Below, in pieces: positions 28,645-39,200 of a stretch of DNA of 64,000 nt. The stretch is taken from assembly GCA_963780895.1 (NCBI GenBank), contig CAWAEG010000007.1, forward strand, positions 496,001-560,000. The letters run 5' to 3'. Both the position numbers and the translations under genes were made by a program. How positions within the stretch are numbered: position 1 is the stretch's first letter; the number at the start of each line of letters is the position of its first letter. The notes under the pieces were generated by a model. That model was not told the origin of the DNA. It saw nothing but the letters and a program-made list of their open reading frames with translations, and searched no databases. The DNA comes from DASQFI01 sp963780895 (GTDB lineage Bacteria; Acidobacteriota; Vicinamibacteria; Vicinamibacterales; SCN-69-37).

Positions 28645-28935
28645 CATTGGTCCGGGGGCTTCGCCCCCGGACCCCCCACACGCTCACTCGCGCAACTCGC
28701 CTCCTCTGAGAATCACTCAGGCAAGTTGCGCTTCGTTCGCGTGGCCTCGCTCGCGCAGCTCGCTCGGCTCTTGTCGGGGACTTCGTTCTATTGATCCGGA
28801 GACTTCGTCCCCGGACCCTACACGCTCAGCCTGCCTCGCCGAAGCAGCTCGCGAAGCGAGCGTCTGCGAAACAGGCGGGGACCCCTGATGCCCCGCTCCG
28901 TTCGCGTGGCGCCCTCGCTGCGCTGCGCCCTGTGC
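28645..28935 (+). repeat. tRNA-Cys 3'-flanking composite repeat
   Basis: It begins 7 bp after tRNA-Cys with a CCGGGGGCTTCGCCCCCGG hairpin. It contains CACGCTCACTCGCGCAACTC, a second GACTTCGTCCCCGGACCC, CAGCCTGCCTCGCCGAAGCA, GCTCGCGAAGCGAGCG and GCGGGGACCCCTGATGCCCC. The modules match those after tRNA-Gly in the same order relative to the tRNA. The stretch 28639-28930 contains no supportable gene. Confidence 0.75.
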
Positions 28936-29120
28936 TGCTCCTACGCGATCTTCCTCGGGATGCCGAGGTCGTTCAGGGCAACGAATACACGTGGCGGAAC
29001 TGATGGCACGTGATGCGTGCAAGCCCTGCCCGTTCCCGGCCGGCTGTAACACCTGCGTGAGCAACTTCGATTCACGGAGCGCGTCGCCTTTCCGATTCGG
29101 GAAGACCAGATCATCGGCCG
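28930..29120 (-). pseudogene. Remnant of a tyrosine recombinase/phage-type integrase
   Basis: On the minus strand one frame reads DDLVFPNRKGDALRESKLLTQVLQPAG, the segment before the catalytic HxxR box in tyrosine recombinases. A shifted frame just after it reads CHQFRHVYSL, the HxxRH box itself, and another gives LNDLGIPRKIA, then a stop, then EQ. The upstream catalytic Arg region and the downstream Tyr region are absent. At least two frameshifts and a stop make this a decayed fragment. It lies 0.3 kb from tRNA-Cys, a usual integration neighbourhood. Confidence 0.65.
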
Positions 29121-29227
29121 TTCGCGCGGATCGCCGTCGGTCGGTCAGGACCTGGACGGCATCCGGCCCCGATGGAATCGGGCGCAAAGCAGGACGAGTT
29201 TTCCCGTAAACTGGCGAGCCGCCACCA

Positions 29228-29797
29228 ATGCCCGAAGAGCCGCGTGACACGGTGACCGCCCTTCTTTTCCGGTGGCGCCGAGGCGACGCCGCGGCGCTCG
29301 ACCAGCTCGTCCCCATGGTCTATGACGAACTGCGCCGCGTTGCACGCGCGCATCTCAGGGCTGAGCGGAATCCTTCCCTCCAGCCAACAGCCCTCGTTCA
29401 CGAGCTGTACCTGCGACTCGTGGATAACGACAGCATGATCATCCGCGATCGCACTCATTTCTTTGCGATCGCCGCACGGGTCATGCGCCAGGTCCTCGTG
29501 GACCACGCTCGCCGGCGGCTGGCGGATAAACGCGGTGGCGGCGTAACCATCATCGGCTTGGAGCCAATGATGGAGCCGGCGACACCGCCCGGCGTCGATG
29601 TCCTGGTAATCGATGAGGCTCTCGATCAGCTCATGTCGGTGGACGCGCGGCTCTGCCGCGTCGTCGAGCTGAGATTCTTCGGGGGCCTGAACATTGAAGA
29701 GACCTCCGAAGCGCTCGAGGTCTCGACAGCGACCGTCGAACGGGACTGGGCCATGGCCAAAGCCTGGCTCTTTCAGCGGCTGTCGGCGCGATCATGA
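29228..29797 (+). CDS. ECF-type RNA polymerase sigma factor (acidobacterial TIGR02999-like)
   Basis: The 189-aa protein begins with region 2 (LLFRWRRGDAAALDQLVPMVYDELRRVARAHLRAE), followed by PTALVHELYLRLVDND and HFFAIAARVMRQVLVDHARRR, the signature of this large ECF-like family. Region 4 is RVVELRFFGGLNIEETSEALEVSTATVERDWAMAKAWL (~138-180). It lies 105 bp upstream of a Ser/Thr kinase gene on the same strand, a pairing repeated at 35621/39232. It probably directs core polymerase to a small regulon under kinase control. No anti-sigma factor is adjacent. Targets are unknown. Confidence 0.9.
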   Translation: MPEEPRDTVTALLFRWRRGDAAALDQLVPMVYDELRRVARAHLRAERNPSLQPTALVHELYLRLVDNDSMIIRDRTHFFAIAARVMRQVLVDHARRRLADKRGGGVTIIGLEPMMEPATPPGVDVLVIDEALDQLMSVDARLCRVVELRFFGGLNIEETSEALEVSTATVERDWAMAKAWLFQRLSARS

Positions 29798-29814
29798 GCG
29801 CCCACGTCGTGTAC

Positions 29815-29859
29815 ACCCATGTCGGCGGCCGCCATTGAGCTCGCGCGGACCTGAAACGC
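29815..29859 (+). repeat. 45-bp repeat, copy 1 (upstream of the Ser/Thr kinase gene)
   Basis: The segment ending CATTGAGCTCGCGCGGACCT-GAAACG matches 39281-39325 at about 40 of 45 positions. It lies 44 bp before the kinase start. It could be a shared promoter or operator region or a duplicated relic. Confidence 0.6.
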
Positions 29860-29902
29860 AAAGCAGGGCGCTAACAGGGATAGAATCGGGCCTCTCGAAC
29901 CG

Positions 29903-32746
29903 ATGAGCTTGCTTCCCGGCGAATGGACACGTTTGAGGGATGTGTTCGACGGCGCGCGCGCGCTGCCGCCCGACGCCCGCCCGGCGTTTCTCACGGGAGC
30001 CTGCCGCGGCGACGAGGCGTTGCGGCGGGAGGTCGAGCAGTTATTGACGTCGCACGACGCGGCGGCGGGCTTCCTGGAGACGCCGGCGATGCTCATCGAG
30101 GACGCCACGAGGACGACAACGCTGGACGGGCAGCGACTCGGCGCGTACCAGATCGAGCGGCGGATCGGCGCGGGTGGAATGGGCGAAGTGTATCGCGCGG
30201 TGGACACGCGACTGAACCGTCCGGTCGCGATCAAGCTGCTGTCGTCCGAGCTGGCCGACTCATCGGCGCGCCGCCGCTTCCAGCAGGAAGCGAAGATGGC
30301 GTCGGCGCTCAATCATCCGCACATCCTCACCGTGCACGAGGCGGCGGAATTCGACGGCCGCCAGTATCTGGTCACCGAGTTCGTCGATGGCGGCACGCTC
30401 AAGGACTGGGCGCGGCGCGAGCCGCGCTCGCCGCGCCAGGTCGTGGAGCTGCTGGTCGGGGTGGCCGACGGGCTGGCAGCGGCGCATGCGGCTGGTATTC
30501 TGCACCGCGACATCAAACCGGAAAACATCCTGGTCACGACGAGTGGCTACGCGAAGCTGGCGGACTTCGGGCTGGCGAAGCTGGAAGACCGTGCGACACA
30601 CGCCGCGGCGGCGCACGCGATCACGGCGGGCGACACACGCCCGGGGGTGGTCATTGGCACCGTCGCGTACATGTCGCCGGAACAGGCCTCCGGAAAGCCC
30701 CTGGATGCGCGCAGCGACGTTTTCTCGTTTGGCGTCGTGCTCTACGAACTGCTGGCCGGCCGCCGGCCCTTTACCGGCGCCACCGATCTCGAAATCCTGC
30801 AGACCGTCATTCATGGCGCGCCGGAGCCGCTTGGTGAGCACCTTCCGATCGCGTTGCGGATGACGGTCGACAAGGCGCTGGAGAAGGACCCGGCGGAGCG
30901 CTACCAGACGATGCGCGATCTGGTGGTGGATCTGCGGCGCGTGGCGCGGCAGTCGGAGGCGGTGCCGGTGGTCTCGGGACGCGCGTTGCCGCCACCCGCC
31001 AGACCGTGGCGACGACTCGCGCCGTTCGCGCTCGTCGGCGCGGGGCTGGCGGCGATTCCCGCCTATTACGTCTGGAGTCAGCCGTCGCGACAAACGGGCA
31101 GGTCGGATTGGGTGCAGCTGACGAAATTGACGGATTTCGCGACGCAGCCGGCATTATCGCCGGACGGCCGCATGCTGGCATTCATCCGCGGTCCCGGCAG
31201 CAGACTCCGGAGTGCCGGACAGATCTATATCAAGCCGCTGCCAGACGGTGAGCCGGTACAGTTGACGCACGATGACGTCAGCAAGATGAGCCCGGTGTTC
31301 TCGCCCGACGGCACGCGCATCGCGTACACCGCCGGACAGGACTGGGACACGTGGGTCGTGCCTGTAGTACGGGGAGCACCATACCGGTGGCTGCCGAACG
31401 CGTCCGGGCTCACATGGCACGGACGCGGCGAGATTCTCTTCTCTGAAAACAAGACCGGCCAACGCGGCATCATGGGGATCGTCACGTCCGCCGAAAGTCG
31501 AAACGATTCTCGTTTTCTCTATTTCCCGACCGTGCCAGGAGGGATGGCGCATCGATCGTATCGATCGCCCGACGGGCGATGGGTGCTCCTTGCCGAGATG
31601 GACGGTCCGGGCGCGTTTCTCCCATGTCGCCTGGTACCGTTTGACGGGACATCGAGCGGACAGACGGTCGGTCCACCAGCGGCCAGTTGCGCCTATGCGG
31701 GCTGGTCCCCCGACGGGCTCTGGATGTACTTCAGCGCCAATTCTGGTGACGGGTCTCACCTCTGGCGGCAGCGGTTTCCGAATGGAGCAGTCGAACAGCT
31801 GACGTCCGGCCCTACCGAGGAGCAGGGCCTGGCGGTCAGTGCGGACGGGCGATCGCTCATTACGTCGGTCGGCGTCCGTCAACAGGCGGTCTGGCTGCAT
31901 GAGGTCGCCGGCGAGCGTCAGATTTCTCTGGAAGGCTTCGCGTCGGCGCCGCTCCTGTCAGCCGATGGGCAGAAGGTCTGCTACCTCGTCAGCGCGTTTG
32001 GATGGGGAGCCGCTGAGCTGCGAGTCACCGATGTGAAGAGCGGGCGCACCGAACGCCTGCTCCCGGGCGAACTGGTCACCGGCTTTGATCTCTCACGCGA
32101 CGACCGAATCTTGGCAGCCGTCGTGGAACGCGATGGCGGGGAGCAGGTGTGGTTGGCCTCCCTCGACGGCCGTACCACACCTCGCCGCATTCCGGGGGCC
32201 CGCGGCTTCGACCCACGTTTCGGCCCCGCGGGCGAGATTGTCTTCCGCGCCGGGACCTCGGGCCGCACCCAGGCGGGAGACGCCGAGAGAGGAGCGGTGT
32301 TGCGCGTCAATGAGGACGGCTCCGGATCGCAACAAGTGAACACCGGGTCATCAAACCTTGGCCGGACGTCGCCCGATGGACGGTGGATGAGCGGAATGAG
32401 AGGTGCGGGCAGTAGTCCGTCAATCTGGCTTTTTTCGCTGACTGGCGCCGACCCCATGCTGTTCCTCGAAGCAAGAGGTGGCGGGCGTCTTCGCTGGGCC
32501 CCTGATGGTTCGCGCCTTTATCTCTTGAAGCCGAACAGCGGGCGCACGTACGTCTTGCCTCTGGCGAACGGATCGGTGCTGCCCCCCTTGCCATCGGGCG
32601 GTTTTCGCACGGAAGCTGAGATCGCCGCGCTACCTGGCGTTGAAATCATTCCGCACGGCGATGTTGGTCCCGGCCCTTCTCCGAACGTCTATGTGTTCTC
32701 TCGCCAAACGGGCTCGCGCAACATCTACCAAATCCCGCTTCGCTGA
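29903..32746 (+). CDS. Transmembrane Ser/Thr protein kinase with TolB/WD40-like ectodomain
   Basis: The 947-aa protein has an N-terminal ~75-residue segment (GEWTRLRDVFDGARALPPDARPAFL) and a Hanks-type kinase domain (~80-345): RIGAGGMGEVYRAVD, PVAIKLL (ATP Lys), ILHRDIKPENIL, ADFGLAKLED and GTVAYMSPEQASG. A single membrane helix (~368-390) leads to a propeller (~400-947) with TolB-like repeats (SPDGRMLAFIRG, SPDGTRIAYTA, SADGRSLITSV). The kinase faces the cytoplasm and the propeller the periplasm, so it is a receptor kinase. The adjacent ECF sigma gene suggests that it controls transcription by phosphorylation, which is an inference from recurring gene pairs. Confidence 0.92.
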   Translation: MSLLPGEWTRLRDVFDGARALPPDARPAFLTGACRGDEALRREVEQLLTSHDAAAGFLETPAMLIEDATRTTTLDGQRLGAYQIERRIGAGGMGEVYRAVDTRLNRPVAIKLLSSELADSSARRRFQQEAKMASALNHPHILTVHEAAEFDGRQYLVTEFVDGGTLKDWARREPRSPRQVVELLVGVADGLAAAHAAGILHRDIKPENILVTTSGYAKLADFGLAKLEDRATHAAAAHAITAGDTRPGVVIGTVAYMSPEQASGKPLDARSDVFSFGVVLYELLAGRRPFTGATDLEILQTVIHGAPEPLGEHLPIALRMTVDKALEKDPAERYQTMRDLVVDLRRVARQSEAVPVVSGRALPPPARPWRRLAPFALVGAGLAAIPAYYVWSQPSRQTGRSDWVQLTKLTDFATQPALSPDGRMLAFIRGPGSRLRSAGQIYIKPLPDGEPVQLTHDDVSKMSPVFSPDGTRIAYTAGQDWDTWVVPVVRGAPYRWLPNASGLTWHGRGEILFSENKTGQRGIMGIVTSAESRNDSRFLYFPTVPGGMAHRSYRSPDGRWVLLAEMDGPGAFLPCRLVPFDGTSSGQTVGPPAASCAYAGWSPDGLWMYFSANSGDGSHLWRQRFPNGAVEQLTSGPTEEQGLAVSADGRSLITSVGVRQQAVWLHEVAGERQISLEGFASAPLLSADGQKVCYLVSAFGWGAAELRVTDVKSGRTERLLPGELVTGFDLSRDDRILAAVVERDGGEQVWLASLDGRTTPRRIPGARGFDPRFGPAGEIVFRAGTSGRTQAGDAERGAVLRVNEDGSGSQQVNTGSSNLGRTSPDGRWMSGMRGAGSSPSIWLFSLTGADPMLFLEARGGGRLRWAPDGSRLYLLKPNSGRTYVLPLANGSVLPPLPSGGFRTEAEIAALPGVEIIPHGDVGPGPSPNVYVFSRQTGSRNIYQIPLR

Positions 32747-32761
32747 AGCCTGCGTCTCTCC

Positions 32762-35533
32762 TCACCGTCCCAGGTTCAGGCGCGCGCCCAGCATCACGCG
32801 CCGCGGATCGACAAACACCGTCGGCAGCCCGAAGTTCGGACTGAACAAGTTATCGGTAGCCAGCTGCTCTTCCGTGGCCTGGTTGAACGTGTTCAGGACG
32901 TCCATCAGGAACTCGACGCGCCCGAGGCCGCCGACCGTCACGGTCTTTGACACCCGCACGTCGAGCATCTTCAGCGACGGCAGCCGCCGCGTGCCACGCG
33001 GCTCGAGCAGGACGCGCTGGGCGCCCTGTGGCAGCGGCGAGACCTGGGCGGTCGCCGCCCACGGTTTGCCGCTCAAGAGCTGGACGTTGCTCGCAACGTG
33101 AAACCGGATGCGCGGCACCTGCCACGACACCGCGCCGCGGAACATGTGCGGCCGATCGTTCGGCAGTCGCCCTTCGGCATTGGTCAGGTGGTTCGGGTCG
33201 CTCCCGAACGTGCCGCCGCCGAGGGTGCTGCTCAATTGGGCATCCCCGGCAGTCGCTCCGCTCGAGGGCAGCACTCCGGAGGTCCGCGACCACGTGTAGG
33301 ACGCGAAGGCATGCCACCCGCTTGACTGTCGCTTCTCCACGGCAGTCACCACACCGTTATAGGTCAGCGAGTAGTAGTCCTGATTCGTGAGCAGATACTG
33401 GCGGCTGGTTCTGGCGTTCGTGAGCGCGAACACCGGCATCACCCGGCCGTCGGCCAGCGTTCGCGTCTCTTCGCGGTAGATCCCTCCGGTATCGGTCCAA
33501 CTGATGAAGTTACCGCCGCTCTTGCGGACGTACGCCATGGTCACCGAGAGCCCGCGACCGAGCTCGCGGTCCACGCCCACCGAATACTCGTCCGTTCGGG
33601 GCGTCCTGGTCTCGGGATCGAGACGGAGGTCGTCGTTGGGATCGCTCACCGATATCAGCCGTGTATACGCGCCGGTGGCCGCTTCGAATTCCATGGTCGT
33701 GGTTGGCGTCTGGCCAGGATGAATCGGGCCGAGTTCGCCCGTCAGTACGCCCTGATGGAATCGCCCGAAGCTCGCCCTCAGGATCGTTCGACCGTCCGAG
33801 GTGAGCCTGGTCGTCACGCCCAGGCGCGGCGACCAGACGTTCCAGGTGTAGAGCGTGCCGAGGCCGTCCACGGTGGCATCTGTCTCCTGCCCGGCGAGAT
33901 CGCTCGCGGGACGGTCTGGGCTGATGGCGCGGCTGTGGTCGAACCGGACGCCCACGTTGATCGTCAGCCGATCGGCGATCGTCATCGCGTCACTGGCAAA
34001 TGCGCCCGCCGTGATGAACTCGCCTCCGGGCGTCGCCGGATCGCGAGACACGGCCCGAAACGGCTGCCCGCTGTTGTCGATGTATCGCACCCCGGTCGGG
34101 ATGATGAGGAGCGAGTGGTGCTGCCCCTTCTCGGCCTGCCCGCCCACCTTCCACTCGTGGTCGGCGCCCAGCAGTCTCGGGCGGTAATGGGTCATCGTGG
34201 CCTTGGCCGTCGTCCGCACGAGGTTGTAGTCGCCGAAGTCCGGGGGGCCGCCGCTCGACACGCCGGTCACGCGATCGAACCGATTCGGTGTCGTGATGCT
34301 GCCGGTGGCTGGCTCGTTGTCCTGCGAGAGAACAAACCGACCCACCCGGGCTTCCCAGAGCGTGTTGCTGGAAGGCGTGTGCGTGACGTGTGCGAAGGTC
34401 GTGGTCGGTACTCTTCCTGTGAATCGCAAGGTGGTTTCAAACGGCGTCACGAGCGTCGGCCGCTCGAGGCTGACCCAGAGCTCGTTGTGAAAGCTCGACA
34501 CCAGACGAAGGGTTGGCGAGATCTGCCACGTCAGCTTGCCGAGCAGCTTGTCCTGCGCATCTGTTCTTGGGAATGCCGGGTCGGTGCCCGGCTGACTGTC
34601 GGAATCGCGAATGTGGTGATACCCGATGAAGAACCACACCCTGTCGCGCATGACCGGCCCACCGAGATTGGTCGTGAAGTCACGGTATCTGGATCGCTCG
34701 TAGCCGCTCTCCGGTTGGGTGCCGCGTTGAACGGGGAGCACGACCGGCTGGGCGGTCAGGCCGGCGCCCTGCCAGTAGTACGCCGCGTCGTACTGAAAGA
34801 CGTTGCCGCCCTGCCTGGTGACAACGTTGAACACAGCGCCCTGGATGTTGCCGAATTCGGCGGACGCCCCCACCGTCTGGACCTGCACTTCCCGGATGAC
34901 GTCGATGCCGGGTTGGGCCACCGCTCCGCCGCTGCAGGGACAGGTGAAGTTGGTGCCATCCAGCAGGAACGCGTTCTCGTTGACACTGGAGCCAAAGGCC
35001 GACAACGTCACGCCGAAGCCGTTCCCCACGGTCGTCGGCGAGACGCCAGGAGCCACTTTCAAGAGGTCGAACATGCTGAACCGGCGTCCCGGGATGTTCC
35101 TGATGTAGTCGGGGCCGAAGCGCGTCTCGAAGCCGCTGCCTCTGGCCTCGATGCGCGAGCCGCCCTCGACTTCGACCGCCACGGCCACGCCCGCGACCGT
35201 CAGTACGACGACACGTTCGATGGTCGCCCCTGCACCCACGGTGACCTGTTCGTCACGATGCGTGGCAAAGCGGTCCTTCTGTATTTCGAGCGTGTACAGC
35301 CCGGGAGACAGGGCCTGAAATCGGAGCTGCCCTCTTTCGTTTGTCACCGATTTGGACGGTCCGCCGATGAGAGCCGGCGAGCTGAGGGTGACCTGCGCGC
35401 CGGGAACGACGCCGCCCTGTTCGTCTTTCACGGTGCCGATCAACGTGCCTGTGAGGCTCTGTGGGAGCCCGGTTCGCGGTACGAGCAGAAATGCGACAAA
35501 GAGAAGAAGGAGCGAACCTGCGCGCTGGCTCAT
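32762..35533 (-). CDS. TonB-dependent receptor with N-terminal carboxypeptidase regulatory-like domain
   Basis: The 923-aa protein has a signal peptide (LLLLFVAFLLVPRTGLPQ), a regulatory-like domain (~25-110, GTLIGTVKDEQGGVVPGAQVTLSS) and a plug (~120-235, RRFSMFDLLKVAPGVSPTTVGNGFG, ENAFLLDGTNFTCPCSG). A long barrel follows, ending in MLGARLNLGR. It is shorter than the 1199-aa receptor of the pectin locus. It sits between two sigma/kinase pairs and diverges from the sigma gene at 35621 with an 87-bp shared promoter region, which suggests regulation by that sigma factor. The cargo is unknown and no degradative enzymes lie nearby. Confidence 0.9.
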   Translation of the reverse strand: MSQRAGSLLLLFVAFLLVPRTGLPQSLTGTLIGTVKDEQGGVVPGAQVTLSSPALIGGPSKSVTNERGQLRFQALSPGLYTLEIQKDRFATHRDEQVTVGAGATIERVVVLTVAGVAVAVEVEGGSRIEARGSGFETRFGPDYIRNIPGRRFSMFDLLKVAPGVSPTTVGNGFGVTLSAFGSSVNENAFLLDGTNFTCPCSGGAVAQPGIDVIREVQVQTVGASAEFGNIQGAVFNVVTRQGGNVFQYDAAYYWQGAGLTAQPVVLPVQRGTQPESGYERSRYRDFTTNLGGPVMRDRVWFFIGYHHIRDSDSQPGTDPAFPRTDAQDKLLGKLTWQISPTLRLVSSFHNELWVSLERPTLVTPFETTLRFTGRVPTTTFAHVTHTPSSNTLWEARVGRFVLSQDNEPATGSITTPNRFDRVTGVSSGGPPDFGDYNLVRTTAKATMTHYRPRLLGADHEWKVGGQAEKGQHHSLLIIPTGVRYIDNSGQPFRAVSRDPATPGGEFITAGAFASDAMTIADRLTINVGVRFDHSRAISPDRPASDLAGQETDATVDGLGTLYTWNVWSPRLGVTTRLTSDGRTILRASFGRFHQGVLTGELGPIHPGQTPTTTMEFEAATGAYTRLISVSDPNDDLRLDPETRTPRTDEYSVGVDRELGRGLSVTMAYVRKSGGNFISWTDTGGIYREETRTLADGRVMPVFALTNARTSRQYLLTNQDYYSLTYNGVVTAVEKRQSSGWHAFASYTWSRTSGVLPSSGATAGDAQLSSTLGGGTFGSDPNHLTNAEGRLPNDRPHMFRGAVSWQVPRIRFHVASNVQLLSGKPWAATAQVSPLPQGAQRVLLEPRGTRRLPSLKMLDVRVSKTVTVGGLGRVEFLMDVLNTFNQATEEQLATDNLFSPNFGLPTVFVDPRRVMLGARLNLGR

Positions 35534-35620
35534 GGCTGATCTCCCTTCTCAGAACGCGTAATCCGGGCGGGAATTCCCTCACCGGGCGCGTGGGATCTCG
35601 CCTATCCTGAGGCCGCAGGA

Positions 35621-36208
35621 ATGGCCGGCAGCGACCCGAAGACGGCGGGGATCACGCAACTTCTGATTGCGTGGGGTGACGGCCACCCGGAGGCGCTGGA
35701 CCAGCTCGTCCCGCTCATCTACGACGACCTGCGACGCCTCGCCGCCAGGTTCATGCTTCGCGAGACGCCGGGTCACTCGCTCCAGCCGACCGCCCTCGTT
35801 CACGAAGCGTACGTCCGTCTCATCGATCAGGAGAGAGTGCGGTGGCGCAATCGCGCGCACTTCTTCGGTGTCGCCGCAAGCATGATGCGACGGATTCTCG
35901 TGGACCATGCCCGTGCACGCCGCGCTGAAAAGCGGGGTGGCGATGGGGAGCGGATCACGCTGGTGGCAGATGAAGTAGCTGCGCCAGAACAGAACGGCAT
36001 CGACGTGCTGGATCTGCACGAGTCGCTTGAACGTCTCGCCGCGTTCGATCCACAGCAGAGCCGGATCGTCGAGCTGCGCTACTTCGGAGGACTCACCATC
36101 GACGAAGCCGCCGAAGTGGTCGGGGTCTCGCAGGCGACCGTCGTGCGCGAGTGGACGATCGCCAAGGCGTGGTTGCGCGCGGATTTGTCGGGTGCTCGCT
36201 CCGGTTGA
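35621..36208 (+). CDS. ECF-type RNA polymerase sigma factor (TIGR02999-like), second copy
   Basis: The 195-aa protein is paralogous to the one at 29228: LLIAWGDGHPEALDQLVPLIYDDLRRLAARFM, SLQPTALVHEAYVRLIDQ, HFFGVAASMMRRILVDHARARRAEKRGG, and region 4 RIVELRYFGGLTIDEAAEVVGVSQATVVREWTIAKAWL. It converges with a kinase gene (18-bp gap) and diverges from a TonB-receptor gene. Likely roles are recognition of a few promoters and coordination of the receptor with the kinase. The start follows a weak GCAGG; no better alternative is visible. Confidence 0.9.
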   Translation: MAGSDPKTAGITQLLIAWGDGHPEALDQLVPLIYDDLRRLAARFMLRETPGHSLQPTALVHEAYVRLIDQERVRWRNRAHFFGVAASMMRRILVDHARARRAEKRGGDGERITLVADEVAAPEQNGIDVLDLHESLERLAAFDPQQSRIVELRYFGGLTIDEAAEVVGVSQATVVREWTIAKAWLRADLSGARSG

Positions 36209-36226
36209 CGATGGACACTGCGCGCG

Positions 36227-39200
36227 TCAATGCTTGGCGGCTTCCGCGCGCGCACGCTCCTTGGCCTTCAGCTCCTCTGCCCAGTTGAGCACGACGATCG
36301 CGTGGGTGCCCCACCCGCCGCGGCTGTTGTCACGGACCATCAGAAAGCGCTGACCATCGGGCGTGACGTCGTAGTTGGCGGCTGACGCCCCGCCCATCTC
36401 GCACGACGCGCCCGTGCCCGTATAGTAGGCGCCCTCGAACAACTTCTTCGGCGCCGACGCTCGCAGTTCCGGTCCGCTCGTCACGACCGAGACCGCCATC
36501 ATCTTGCCGCCTTCGCGATAGTAGAGCTCTCCGCCCATCCGTCGCCACACCGGATCGGTCCCGCCGGCAGTCGAAATCTGGATCTTCGGTCCGAGCGCGG
36601 GGAACGGCTGAACGTAGATCTCCGGCTTGCCCGACTCGGTCGACGAATACGCGACCCAGCGGCCGTCCGGGGAGAACTTGGCTGACCCTTCGCCAACCTT
36701 CGGCAGGCGGGAGACTGGCCGCGCCTCGCCTCCGCCCGACAAGGGCAGGATCCAGGCGTCATCGTCGGTCTGCGCGTCCTTCTGGTCGAACGCCAGGAAC
36801 TTCCCGTCCGGGGAGAAGGAGACCGGGTTCTGCCGTATGTTCTTTGGATCGAGTCGCACGGGCGTGCCGCTTCGATCCGCGTTCATCATCCACATGCTCA
36901 TGCCGCCGGCAATCCAGGACCTGTAGGCCAGAAGCTTGCCGTCCCACGACCAGACAGGATTGTGGCTCACGCCGTCCGTGGTCACTTTGCTGAAGACCGT
37001 GCGCTCGAAATCGTAGAAGTAGAAATCGTGATTCGGCCCCTCGATTTCGACGGCCATCGATCGGCCGTCGGGCGCAATCCGTGGGTAGAGATAGGAGGCC
37101 GGTCTGAGCGACGGCGACGACAACGCTTCAGCCTTGCCAGAACGGTCAACCCAGACGAGCTCGCGATTGCCCCCTTCGACGCCGCCGGGCACGTACGCCA
37201 GATCGCCACGGCGGGACATCGCAAAGTGCGCGGCACCGCTGTTCTGGCTCATCATCACGCCGTCGACCACCGGGATGGGATCGCCAGTCACCTGTCGCTG
37301 TTGGAGATCGAACGGCGCGGCGAGAAGCTTTCCCGCGCGAGCGTAGACGATGTGGCCCGACGGAGAATAGACGGCGCCGCTGCCGCCGGTGATCAACGTC
37401 TTCCGCTGACGTGTCTTCAAGTCCCACAAGTCGATCCGCGCATCGTCATAGACGGTGATGCCTGCGAATGCGACCGTATAGATGAGGGCCTGGCCTCCAG
37501 GAAGCAGGTGGGCAAAGCGATGGCTCCGCTCACCGTTCTTGACGTCGAGCTCCGTCACGGGCTCGATGGGCCCGCCCGAGTCGCGCACGCGGACGATTCC
37601 GCCCGGATACGTGTTCGTCCAGTAGATCCACCCATCGTCTGACCAGGCGCCGCTGTGGAAGTTGTCGTAGTCGGTCAACTTGACGGTGGGTCCGCCTGAC
37701 AGCGGCACCTTGAGGAACGGTTTGACGCTCGCAATGATCCCGTTCCCTTCGATGTAGGACACGAACTTGCCGTCCGGCGAGAACTGCGGCGCCTGACCCC
37801 AGCCGCCCTTGGTCACCTCTATCGCGTCGAGGGCGTCCAACCGGCGGACGACCACCCCCTTCCCCGGCAATGGGGTGAGTGCGAGGTGCGTTCCATCGGC
37901 TGACAGTGCGATGGTTGGGTTGAGCGTCGGCACGGTGCCGCTCTTCTCCGGAAAATTCACCGTGAAGCGCGTGACGCGCGCTTCGCCTTGCGCGGCTGGC
38001 CGCGTGAGCGCCATCCAAACGAGCGCGGTCGATGTGGCTGCAAGCACAACCGCAGCTGCCGCAGCCCATCTGGTGCGGCGGCGCCACGCCGTCGTCTGCT
38101 GCATGAGGACGTCTGGAGCGATGTCGTCGCCGGGCGCGCGGGCGATCTGCTCGAGTTCGACTCGAGCATCGCCGATATCCCGGAGCCGCTGTTTCGGATC
38201 CTTCTCGAGGCAGCGCTGCAGCAGTCGCCGCAGCGATAGAGGGGTCTCGGCCGGGAGCGTCGACCAGTCCGGCTCGCGTTCGAGGATCGCGGCAATGGTC
38301 TCCGAGAGCGTGTCGCCCTCGAATGCAATCTTTCCCGACAGCATCTCGTACAACACGCAGCCGAACGCCCAGATGTCCGTGCGCTTGTCGACGATCTTTC
38401 CGCACGCCTGCTCGGGGCTCATGTAGCCGGCCGTTCCCATGATCACCCCAGGTGCGGTGGCGCCGGCGGGTACCGTATGCGTCTTGGTGAGATCAATGCC
38501 CGGGCCTTCTCCCCCGACGACCTTGGCAATACCGAAGTCGAGTAGCTTAACGACGCCCTCCGGCGTGATCTTGATATTCGCCGGTTTGAGATCACGATGG
38601 GTCACGCCCCGTTCGTGCGCGGCCTCGAGGGCGTCAGCGATTTGATGCGCGTAGTTGAGGACCTCGGGCAGTCGCAGACCAGGCCGCGACGATCCGGCAG
38701 ATTGCGACAACCTCTGCGCGAGCGTGTCACCCTCGACCAGTTCGAGCACAAGACCGCGAACCCCATCACTCTCCTCGAGTCCATGGATCGCGGCGATGTG
38801 CGGATTGTTGAGCGACGCGACGACACGCGCTTCGCGCTCCAGGTTGGCCAGGCGGCCGGCATCAGTCGTGAAGGCCTTGGGCAGCACCTTGATGGCCACG
38901 TCACGACGAAGCTTGGTATCGTGAGCGCGATAGACCTCGCCCATCCCGCCACGGCCCAGGAGCGCTTTCACTTCAAACGTCCCGATACGACGGCCTGTCA
39001 GGGGCACGTGGTCCTCCGCCATCGCCTCTGCGACCAGGCTCGACGACGGCCCACCCACCATGCTGACGAAGCTGTCGGTGGAGAGCGGTTGGTCGAGGAG
39101 CGTCTGGACCTCGCGTTGCAACTCGGGATCGTCAAGGCAGGCTCGAGCGAGGAACGCGGTTTGATCGGTGGCAGGGAGCGCGCGGGTCTCGTCGTACAGC

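Noticed and set aside
33719..35539. Open frame of 606 codons on the + strand
   Set aside because: It is antisense to the TonB-receptor gene, without recognisable motifs or ribosome site.
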